Of a stretch of 64,000 nucleotides of DNA, positions 41,779 to 49,900 are shown in pieces; position 1 is the first letter of the stretch, and each line of letters begins with the position of its first letter. The stretch spans positions 1,846,001 through 1,910,000 of the forward strand of contig NZ_CP016464.1 of assembly GCF_001713455.1 (NCBI RefSeq). The letters run 5' to 3'. The notes beneath the pieces were generated by a model, which saw only the letters and a list, made by a program, of their open reading frames with translations, ran no database searches and was not told where the DNA came from. Origin of the DNA: Bosea sp. RAC05. Its GTDB lineage: Bacteria > Pseudomonadota > Alphaproteobacteria > Rhizobiales > Beijerinckiaceae. A program made the translations under genes and the position numbers.

Positions 41779-42707
41779 GCGAGCTTCCGCGAGGCCGGCA
41801 TCGCGTCGATCTCGCGCAGCCCCGCTTCCGAGCCGCTCGCGAGCGTCGCGGGGGCAGGCGCTGACGACGGGCCATGCCGCTCGTCGAGCAGCCCGAGCGA
41901 CAAGGGCTCGGACGTCGAGGCCGGGTCGTAAGCCACGTCCGGCTCGTCGAACACGACATCGTCGTCGAGTTCCAGAATGGAGCCGATCCGGGGCTCGCTG
42001 CCGAGCAGGCCGGTCGCTGCCGCCCCGCTGGCGACGGGTGCCACGGGCTCGTCGTCGATCTCGATGACCTCGATGCTGCCGCGGCCGACATAGGGCGGGG
42101 CTTCGACCAGCCCGATGTCGAGCACGCGCGGGAGCGGCGCGGTGAAGGGCTCGCTCGGCGCGGATGCGGACGACAGGCCGGAGACGGCGCGCAGGCTGCT
42201 GTCCAGCATGGCGATCGTGTCGGCGATCTTGTCGATCTGCTGCACTGTTCCGTCGACGACGGCCGTCGCGGTGGCGATCTCGGCGGCGTGCTGGTCGAGC
42301 TTGTCGCACAGACCCTCGCCTGCGCCGGCCTCGCGCAGATTCCAGGCGACTTCCTGGATGCTCTCGGTGGCCTGCAGAATGGTGCCGGCGACCGCCTCGA
42401 TGCGGGCGGCGAGGCCCGAAGCGCGATCCTCGGCCCGGCCGCTGATCCGCTCCAGATCGATGCGCAGATCGGCGATCAGCGCCGTGGCCTCCGCGATGTC
42501 CGACACGGCCATCGGCTGCGGGGCCGGCGTGCCGACGACCCGCTCGATCCGATGGATGGCCCCGAGAATCTGCTGCGTGTCGGCGTGGCGGTTGCGGCGG
42601 GCAAACTCCGCCATGAACCAGCGGCCGCGAGCCGTTTCCATCACGGCGGCTTCGATCGCCTCGTAGTCCGTCTCGCTCAGCGGCGTCAGCGACCGTGCTT
42701 CGCTCAT
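41766..42707 (-). CDS. Coiled-coil protein of unknown function, conserved N-terminal domain
   Basis: I do not recognise a named family. The 313-residue product begins with a compact segment (SETDYEAIEAAVMETARGRWFMAEFARRNRHADTQQILGAIHRIERVV) that looks like a conserved Hyphomicrobiales domain. A long helical region at about 70-175 (ADLRIDLERISGRAEDRASGLAARIEAVAGTILQATESIQEV...) resembles the four-helix core of CheZ- or receptor-like proteins. An acidic, low-complexity tail follows. No signal peptide or membrane helix is visible, so it is cytoplasmic. Its 3' end overlaps the convergent oxidase gene by 13 bases. Upstream and divergent is the Mla operon. Confidence 0.75.
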   Translation of the reverse strand: MSEARSLTPLSETDYEAIEAAVMETARGRWFMAEFARRNRHADTQQILGAIHRIERVVGTPAPQPMAVSDIAEATALIADLRIDLERISGRAEDRASGLAARIEAVAGTILQATESIQEVAWNLREAGAGEGLCDKLDQHAAEIATATAVVDGTVQQIDKIADTIAMLDSSLRAVSGLSSASAPSEPFTAPLPRVLDIGLVEAPPYVGRGSIEVIEIDDEPVAPVASGAAATGLLGSEPRIGSILELDDDVVFDEPDVAYDPASTSEPLSLGLLDERHGPSSAPAPATLASGSEAGLREIDAMPASRKLAYFA

Positions 42708-42998
42708 GACCGATCTGCTTTATGAGGCCCGCGCGAATCAAGAGCGGCGGCAGACCTGATGCACCCTGACGTTACCTGCCACCGGATTGGTTAACGATTG
42801 GTTTCCCAAAGGGTAGCGCCGGGTCGGGCGCCGCGATGCCCGCCGCCCGGCATGATCCGCCGCCGCTGTTGCATCCACGCCCTTGCCAAGGCCAATCGGC
42901 GCGGCGATACAGGCGACAGGGGTGAGGCCGGCGCCTTCGATGGTGTCGCGGATTGATGAAAGACGTCGTCGATCGCGGGCGAGGACATCACGCAAACC
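42708..42998. other. 291-base divergent regulatory region
   Basis: This separates the unknown coiled-coil gene (minus) from mlaE (plus). It contains one GGTTAACG box (42787-42794), which resembles half of a CtrA site, but no second half at the right spacing. No clear -35/-10 pair, terminator or small gene is recognised. Confidence 0.5.
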
Positions 42999-44144
42999 AT
43001 GGCGATCCCTGATACGGCCGAACCCCAGGCGGTCTTCCGCGACGATGCCGGGACCCTTGCCGTGACGCTGGCCGGGTCCTGGAGCGCTGATCGCGCCCCG
43101 CGAATCGAGACCCTCGTGAAGGAGATCGCCGAGCGCGTCAGCCGGTCGGCGCGGGCGCGGCTGGATCTCTCCGCAGTGGAGCGGCTCGATACGCTCGGCG
43201 CCTATGTGCTGAACCGCGTCAAGTACGACCGCGAGAGCGCAGGCGCCGCCGTCGAGATCGTCAGCAAGCGACCCGAGCACGGCGTGCTGCTGGCCGAGAT
43301 CGAGATTCACGATCGCGAGCAGCCCGTCTCCAGCCGTCAGTTCCGGATCGTCGACATCCTCGTCAGGATCGGCGCGGCCGTCGTGCGCTTCGGTCGCGAC
43401 ATGGTCGCGGGGTCGATGTTCCTCGGCGAGGTCGTCGTCGCCTCCGCCAGCGTCGTGCTGGGGCCGCGCAAGTTCCGCGGGCCCTCGATGGTCAACCAGA
43501 TCGAGCTGATCGCCTTCAACGGCGCGCCGATCATCATGCTGATCTCGTTTCTCGTCGGCTGCATCGTCGCCCAGCAGGGCATTTTCCAGCTGCAGCAATT
43601 CGGCGCGACCGCCTTCGTGGTGAATCTGACGGGCATCCTGATCCTGCGTGAACTGGCGGTGCTGCTGACCTCGATCATGATCGCCGGCCGCTCCGGCTCG
43701 GCCATCACGGCCGAGATCGGCTCGATGAAGATGCGCGAGGAGGTCGACGCGCTGCGGGTGATGGGCCTTGACCCGATCGAGGTGCTCGTCGTCCCGCGGA
43801 TTCTGGCTCTGGTCGTCTCGCTTCCGATCCTGACCTTCATCTCCGCCATGTCGGGGCTGACGGGTGCCGCGCTGGTCTCCTGGCTCTATGGCGGCATCGG
43901 GATCGACACCTTCCTGGCCAGGCTGCAGTCCGTCATCACCTGGAAGCACTTCTTCGTCGGCCTGGTGAAGGCGCCGTTCATGGCCTTCGTCATCGGGCTG
44001 ATCGCCTCGATGGAGGGGCTGGCGGTCAAGGGCTCGGCCGAGTCGCTCGGCCGCCAGGTCACGGCCTCGGTGGTGAAGGCGATCTTCATGGTGATCGTCG
44101 TCGATGCGCTTTTCGCCATGTTCTTCTCATCCATCGCCATGTGA
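42999..44144 (+). CDS. mlaE: MlaE-type lipid ABC transporter permease with N-terminal STAS domain
   Basis: The 381-residue product combines an N-terminal STAS-like domain (about 15-105, AVTLAGSWSADRAPRIETLVKEI...SAVERLDTLGAYVLNRV) with an MlaE permease: QIELIAFNGAPIIMLISFLVGCIVAQQGI, ILRELAVLLTSIMIAGRSGSAITAEIGSMKMREEVDALRVMGLDP, and five to six helices. In E. coli the STAS protein MlaB is separate; here it is fused. It moves phospholipids between the membranes together with the ATPase, MCE protein and lipoprotein that follow. Confidence 0.93.
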   Translation: MAIPDTAEPQAVFRDDAGTLAVTLAGSWSADRAPRIETLVKEIAERVSRSARARLDLSAVERLDTLGAYVLNRVKYDRESAGAAVEIVSKRPEHGVLLAEIEIHDREQPVSSRQFRIVDILVRIGAAVVRFGRDMVAGSMFLGEVVVASASVVLGPRKFRGPSMVNQIELIAFNGAPIIMLISFLVGCIVAQQGIFQLQQFGATAFVVNLTGILILRELAVLLTSIMIAGRSGSAITAEIGSMKMREEVDALRVMGLDPIEVLVVPRILALVVSLPILTFISAMSGLTGAALVSWLYGGIGIDTFLARLQSVITWKHFFVGLVKAPFMAFVIGLIASMEGLAVKGSAESLGRQVTASVVKAIFMVIVVDALFAMFFSSIAM

Positions 44145-44160
44145 GGCCCGTATCCCGACC

Positions 44161-45021
44161 ATGAGCGAGCAGGGGATCCATCAGGCAGACGCGGCGTTTC
44201 GGAACGCCGAACCGTCGCGGGACGCCGCCGCCGGCGCGGAGGGCGAGGTCGTCATCCGCGTGCGCGACCTCAAGGTCGCCTTCGGCGAGAAGGTGATCAT
44301 GGACGGGCTCGACCTCGATGTGATGCGCGGCGAGATCCTCGGCTTCGTCGGCGGCTCGGGGCAGGGCAAGTCGGTGCTGACCCGCACGATCCTTGGCCTC
44401 GTGCAGAAGGCGCGCGGGACGATCGAGGTCTTCGGCGAGGACGTCGACACGCTCAGCACCGTTCAGCGCCGCGCCCTCGAGCGCCGCTTCGGGGTGATGT
44501 TCCAGCAGGGTGCGCTGTTCTCGGCGCTCAGCGTCAAGCAGAATATCCAGCTGCCGATGCGCGAATATCTGGAGCTGTCGCCGGCGCTCCTCGACGACAT
44601 GGCGATGGTCAAGCTCGATCTCGTCGGCCTGCCGCCGGACGCGGCCGACAAGTCGCCCTCGGAACTGTCGGGCGGCATGATCAAGCGCGCCGCGCTGGCC
44701 CGCGCGCTCGCGCTCGACCCCGACATCGTCTTCCTCGACGAGCCCACCTCGGGCCTCGATCCGATCGGAGCGGCCGAGTTCGACGACCTCATCGTCACGC
44801 TGAAGCAGACTTTGGGGCTGACCGTGTTCATGGTAACCCACGATCTCGACAGTCTCTATTCCGCCTGCGATCGAATCGGCGCCCTGGCGGACAAGCGCGT
44901 CATCGCCGTCGGCCCCCTGGCCACGATGCTGGCATCCGACCATCCATGGCTCAAAGCCTATTTCGGCGGCGAGCGGGCCAGGGCCCGCATGCCGTCGGAG
45001 CACCGGGAACACGCAGTCTAG
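44161..45021 (+). CDS. mlaF: MlaF-type ABC ATPase
   Basis: The 286-residue product has Walker A GGSGQGKSV, Q-loop MFQQGALFSALSVKQNI, signature LSGGMIKRAALARAL, Walker B IVFLDEPTSGLDPIGA, and the H-loop VTHDLDS. MFQQGALFSAL is typical of Mla/Ttg2A ATPases. The ATG at 44161 lies 16 bases past mlaE. It powers lipid transport by the MlaE permease. Confidence 0.94.
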   Translation: MSEQGIHQADAAFRNAEPSRDAAAGAEGEVVIRVRDLKVAFGEKVIMDGLDLDVMRGEILGFVGGSGQGKSVLTRTILGLVQKARGTIEVFGEDVDTLSTVQRRALERRFGVMFQQGALFSALSVKQNIQLPMREYLELSPALLDDMAMVKLDLVGLPPDAADKSPSELSGGMIKRAALARALALDPDIVFLDEPTSGLDPIGAAEFDDLIVTLKQTLGLTVFMVTHDLDSLYSACDRIGALADKRVIAVGPLATMLASDHPWLKAYFGGERARARMPSEHREHAV

Positions 45022-45024
45022 CCC

Positions 45025-46170
45025 ATGGAATCACGTGCAAACTATGCGCTCGTCGGGTTGTTCACGCTGGCGGTCCTCGCTGCGGTGTTCGGCTTCGTCT
45101 ACTGGTTCAACAGCGGCAATGCCGGCGGGCGGCAGGACGTGCGCGTCATCTTCAGCGGCACGGTGACCGGCCTCGGCCGCGGCTCCAACGTGCTGTTCAA
45201 CGGGCTGCGCGTCGGCGAGGTCACGCGCATCGAGCTGCAGCCCAACGATCCCAGCCGCATCAACGCGGTGATTTCCGTGGACGCGAACACGCCCCTGCGC
45301 GTGGACACACGGGCGCGGCTGGAGACGGTCGGCCTCGCGACCGGCATCGTCGCTGTTCAGCTCGTCGGCGGCGACCCGAAGTCGCTGCCGCTCAAGCCGC
45401 CGGAAGGGCAGACCCTGCCGGTGATCGTCGCCGACCGCTCCGAGCTGCAGGACATCGTCGAGACCGTGCGCAACATCGCCGCCAAGGCGGATGCCACGCT
45501 CAGTGGGCTCAACAATCTCGTGAAGGACAATGCCGGCTCGATCGGCAACACGGTCAGGAACGTCGAGCGCTTCTCGGCCGCGCTCGGGGATAATGCCGAC
45601 GGCGTCGACAAGCTGATGAAGAGCTTCGGCAGCATCGCCGAGACGATCGCGCCCCTCTCCGAGAAGCTCGGCGTCCTCAGCCAGGAACTCACCGACATCG
45701 TCCGTTCGGTCGACCAGAAGAAGGTCACCGAGATCATCGGCAATATCGACCGGTTCACCGCGGCGCTCGGCGGCTCCAGCGGCGATGTCGGCAAGGCGGT
45801 CAAGGACGTCGCCTCGATCACCGAAAAACTCAACAAGGCGGCCGACCAGGTCGAGGGCGTACTGGTCAGCGCGCAGGCCTTCCTCAACACCGCCGCGGGC
45901 AAGGACGGGCGCAGCGCCTTCTCCGAGGTCAGCGACGCCGCCAAGTCGATCCGTGTGCTCGCCGACAACCTCGACAAGCGCACGGCCGAGATCACCAGCG
46001 GCATCAGCCGCTTCACCGGGCCGGGGCTGCGCGACATCGAGGCGCTGGCCAGCGATGGCCGTCGCACGCTGACGGATCTCAATCGCACCCTGCGGAGTTT
46101 GGAGCGTAACCCGCAGCAGTTCATCTTCGGCGGCAAGCCCCCGCTCCCGCAATATGGTGGATCCCGCTAG
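45025..46170 (+). CDS. mlaD: MlaD/MCE-domain lipid transport protein
   Basis: The 381-residue product has one N-terminal membrane helix (YALVGLFTLAVLAAVFGFVYWF), then a single MCE domain at about 38-118 (VRVIFSGTVTGLGRGSNVLFNGLRVGEVTRIEL), then a long helical region (about 140-350) that would form the tube of an MCE hexamer in the periplasm. It starts 3 bases after mlaF. The long helical extension makes it bigger than the 183-residue E. coli MlaD and similar to other alphaproteobacterial versions. Confidence 0.93.
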   Translation: MESRANYALVGLFTLAVLAAVFGFVYWFNSGNAGGRQDVRVIFSGTVTGLGRGSNVLFNGLRVGEVTRIELQPNDPSRINAVISVDANTPLRVDTRARLETVGLATGIVAVQLVGGDPKSLPLKPPEGQTLPVIVADRSELQDIVETVRNIAAKADATLSGLNNLVKDNAGSIGNTVRNVERFSAALGDNADGVDKLMKSFGSIAETIAPLSEKLGVLSQELTDIVRSVDQKKVTEIIGNIDRFTAALGGSSGDVGKAVKDVASITEKLNKAADQVEGVLVSAQAFLNTAAGKDGRSAFSEVSDAAKSIRVLADNLDKRTAEITSGISRFTGPGLRDIEALASDGRRTLTDLNRTLRSLERNPQQFIFGGKPPLPQYGGSR

Positions 46171-46174
46171 ACCC

Positions 46175-46780
46175 ATGTCGATCCCGATTCAGTCGTCTCC
46201 CATCATGCCCCGCCGCCTGCGTGCCGCAGCGCTCACGCTCACGGCGGCCTTGCTGCTGGCGGGATGTGGCGGCGGCAGCGCCCCCACGACCTTCGACCTG
46301 ACGGCGCCGCGCGATTTCGGGCGCGTCGGCGCTTCGCGCGCCACCCTGGTGGTGCAGGAGCCGACGACGGTCCAGGCGCTCGATTCCGACCGCGTCATCG
46401 TCCGCGATTCCAGCGGCGCGCTGTCCTTCGTCGGTGGCGCGCAATGGGCCGACCGCGTGCCCAAGCTGGTCCAGGTCCGCCTCATCCAGACCTTCGAGAA
46501 CGGCGGGCGCGTCGGCTCGGTCGCGCGCCCGGGCGACCGCATCACGCCCGAGGCGCAACTGCTCACCGACATCCGCAGCTTCAACATCGACGCCGCCAGC
46601 GGCACCGCCGTCGTGGAGATCACGGCCAAGCTGGTCGGCGACCGCAGCGGCGAGGTCCGCCGTGCCCGGCTCTTCACCGCCCGCGTTCCAGCCGGTGCCG
46701 TCGACGGTCCCGCCGCCGCCCAGGCGCTCGACCGCGCCCTGTCCCAGGTCCTGATCGAGATCGTGCGCTGGGCGCGCTGA
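46175..46780 (+). CDS. ABC-type transport auxiliary lipoprotein (PqiC-like) of the Mla operon
   Basis: The product (about 201 residues) has a signal ending in the lipobox LLLAGC, so it is a lipoprotein. The body (TFDLTAPRDFG...LVVQEPTTVQALDSDRVIVRDSSGALSFVGGAQWADRVPKLVQVRLIQTFEN) fits the ABC-type transport auxiliary lipoprotein family, relatives of PqiC that help MCE systems at the outer membrane. The ATG at 46175 is 4 bases past mlaD; starts at 46154 (overlapping) or 46205 are also possible. It closes the operon before a terminator. Confidence 0.87.
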   Translation: MSIPIQSSPIMPRRLRAAALTLTAALLLAGCGGGSAPTTFDLTAPRDFGRVGASRATLVVQEPTTVQALDSDRVIVRDSSGALSFVGGAQWADRVPKLVQVRLIQTFENGGRVGSVARPGDRITPEAQLLTDIRSFNIDAASGTAVVEITAKLVGDRSGEVRRARLFTARVPAGAVDGPAAAQALDRALSQVLIEIVRWAR

Positions 46781-46892
46781 GGCGCCGCGCAAGCCACGGC
46801 AGCCACTCTTGGGCCCTGGGGCGGCAAGCTCCAGCCCTCCGCCCCGTCGATCTCCAGAGGCGATCGGAACCGGCGCCCCGACACGTCCAATG

Positions 46893-46924
46893 AAAAAAGG
46901 CCGCCCTGACAGGCGGCCTTTTTT
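46893..46924. terminator. Bidirectional terminator between the Mla operon and the GPR-like gene
   Basis: AAAAAAGGCCGCC and GGCGGCCTTTTTT form a 13-bp perfect stem around a 6-base loop. A- and T-runs flank the GC core on both strands, so it ends transcription from both sides. Confidence 0.92.
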
Positions 46925-46946
46925 CATGTCCGATCGGGGAGGGCGC

Positions 46947-49900
46947 TTACTCGAAGCGCCCGCTCGCATGGGCGAGCATCGTGTAGACCTTACCGGTCTC
47001 CGAGGTCAGGTAGGTCTTGGCCACCATCGAGTCGCGGTCGTCCTTGGCGGCTTCCGCCAGCAGGCGCTCGAACTCGTCGATGTAGCGGTCGACCGTCTCC
47101 TTGAACTCGGCGTCGCGGCGGTACTTGCGACGGATCTCGTCGAAGGTCTGCTGGCCCTGCAGCGTGTAGAGGCGCCGCGTGAAGACGTTGCGCTCACCGC
47201 GCTTGTAGCGGTCCCACAGCTCCACGGCGGCGTCATGGTCGATCATCCGGGCGATGTCGACCGACAGCGAGTCGAGCCGCTCGATCGAATGCGCGGTCGG
47301 CTTGGGTGCCTCGGGGGCCTTCTCCTCGCGCGAGGCGCGGTTCAGCAGGTCCGAGAGCCAGCCGCCCTTGGCCGGGCCGGCGGGCTCGGCCGCAACCGGC
47401 CGGCGCGGCGCCTCCGCGACAGGGGCGGGAGCCGCAGCCGGGGCCGGGGCCGGGCGCGGCGGCAGGCTCTGGCGCAGTTCGGCGCGTGGCGCGGGCTCGG
47501 CCGTCTCTGCGCTTGCGTCGAGCGAGGGCCTCAGCAGGGGCTCGGCCACGGGCAGGCGGGCCTGCGTGACGGTGGTGTAGGCCGGCTCCTGCCGGGGCAG
47601 GGTGGCGGCGGGGGCCGAACGACGGCTCTGGCCGGCATCGACCGGCAGCGCGACGTCGCTGCGGCGGCCGGAGCGGGTGACGATCTCCGTCAGCTCGTTC
47701 AGGGCCTTGATCTGCTCGGCGACGACCCGGCGCATGGCCGAGGTCGATTCCTGCGTCTCGCGCGGCAGATCGAGCACGCCGCGCTTCAGCTCGGCGCGCG
47801 TCTCCTCCAGCTCGCGCTGGATCTCCGCGGAGACGCCGCGCATGTCCTGCGCCGCGACCTGGAACCGCTCGGTCACCTTGGCGAGCTCGCCGCCGACCTC
47901 GCTGGTGACCTGCTCATAGGCCTGGCGCAGCGCCTGGGCGGTGCGGTCGCGCTCCTTGCCGGTCGCGGTCCGGATCAGCTCGAACTGCTGGGCGATGGCG
48001 CTGGTCGTCGTCTCGGCCGAGTCGTTGAGCACCGCGCCGATCTGGCGGGCGCGGCCTTCGGCCGTGCTGAGCGATTCGTCCATGAGGGCCGCGAAGGAGC
48101 GCGTGATCGACTCGACATCGTCCGTCCGTGCCGCGATCAAGCCATGCAGTTCTTCCAGCGACTGCTTGCGATCAGCCAGCGCCTTGCCGACGCGGGCCTC
48201 GACCTGCTCGAGGCGGCCCGTGACCGAATGCAGGGCGGCGGCGCTCGTCTGGGTGATCTCGCCGAGCGCATGCCCCTTGTCGTCGAGCTGGCCGATCAGC
48301 ACCGCCGTCTCGCGCAGCGTGCCCTCGGAGAACGCCTTCAGTTCCCCGATCTGGGTCGCGATCTGCTGCGAGGCCTTGCCGGTCTCGTCCATCACGGTGG
48401 CGATCACGCTCTGCAGGTCACCGACGCGGGCCGACAGCCCACCCTCGACGGCCGCGAGGTTCTTGTTCGCGCCGTTGACGATCTGCTGCATCAGCTTGTT
48501 GGCCTCGCCGAGGCGCCCGAGCATGCCGCCGAGCTCGCCGCGCAGCTGCTCGTTGGTGGCGACCAGCGCTTCGACGGACTGACGGGTGCCGTTCTCCAGC
48601 GTGTCGCGGAGCGCGCTCGACGAGGTGTCCAGCGCCGTGGTGATGGCCGTGCCCCGCTCGCGCAGGCCCTCGATGATCGAGGAGCCGCGGGTTTCGATGG
48701 CGCGCACGACCGTCTCGCCGATATTGGCGACCTCGTTGGCGATCGACTCGCCGCGCTGTCCGAGAGCCGCGACCATGCCGCCGCCCTTGTCGTCGAACAG
48801 CACGCGCAGTTCCTCGGCGCGGGCGCCGAGCGCCGACGAGATCGAGTCGGACTTCGACTGCAGCGTCTCGGCGATCTGCTGACCGCGCTGGTCCAGCGTG
48901 CCCGAGACGGTGTCGAGGCGGTTGACGACGCGCTCTTCGAAGCGCGCGACGCTGCGGTCCAGCGTATCGGCGATCTGGAGTGCGCGGCCGCCGAGCGTGG
49001 CGTTGATCGTATCGGCCTTTTCGCTGAGCGTGCGGGTGAGCGACTCGCTCTTCGAGGTGACAACCTCGCCGATCTCGTCCGCCTTGGCGGCAAGCGCGCG
49101 GGTGACCTCGCGGCCGCCCTCCGCCAGGACGCGGGCGATGTCGACGGTGCGCTCGACCAGCGCCTCGTTCAGCGCCGTCGCACGCGAGCCGAGATTGCCG
49201 TCGATGCGCGCGATCAGGCTGTCGAGCGATGTGGCGATCTCGGCGCTCTTGGCGCCCGAACGCTCCTCGAACAGCTTGATCTGGCTTTCCATCGCGTCGG
49301 TGGCTTCGCGGGTCCGGTCGGCCAGGATCGCGGCGGCCTCGGCGGCGCGCGTTCCGACCCGGTCGGCCAGGGCCATGCCGTCCTGCCCGATCAGCTTCTC
49401 GACGCCTTCGATGCCGCTGGTGACGGCGAGCGTCAGCGCGCGCGTATCGTCGGAGAGGCGGCCCGTGAGCTCGCCGCCCTTGTTGATGATGACGTCCTCG
49501 AAGGCTGCCAGCCTGTCGCCGAGCGCGGTCTCGACCTGCCGGCCCTCGGTCTCGAAGAGGCTGGCGAAGGCGCTGAGGCGCGCGCCCATCGTGGTCTCGA
49601 TCTCGCGGCCCTGCTCGTCGAACAGGCGGGTCAGCGCATCGTGGCGGCCGGCCAGGGCCTCCGTCAGCGCCTGGGCACGGCTCTCGACCGAGCGCAGCAT
49701 CGATTCCGCATTGGCGGAAAGAGCCTCGTTGACGCGGCCGCCCTGCTGGGTCAGCGCCAGCACGATCTCCTTGCCGGTTCCGGCCAGCAGCGTGCGGGCC
49801 TCCTCGGCATGGACGGTGAAGGTCTCGCGCAGGCCGCGCGTCGCCTCGGTGACGCGGTCGGCGACGTCGCGACCGTCGACATTGATGGTTTCGGTGAGGG

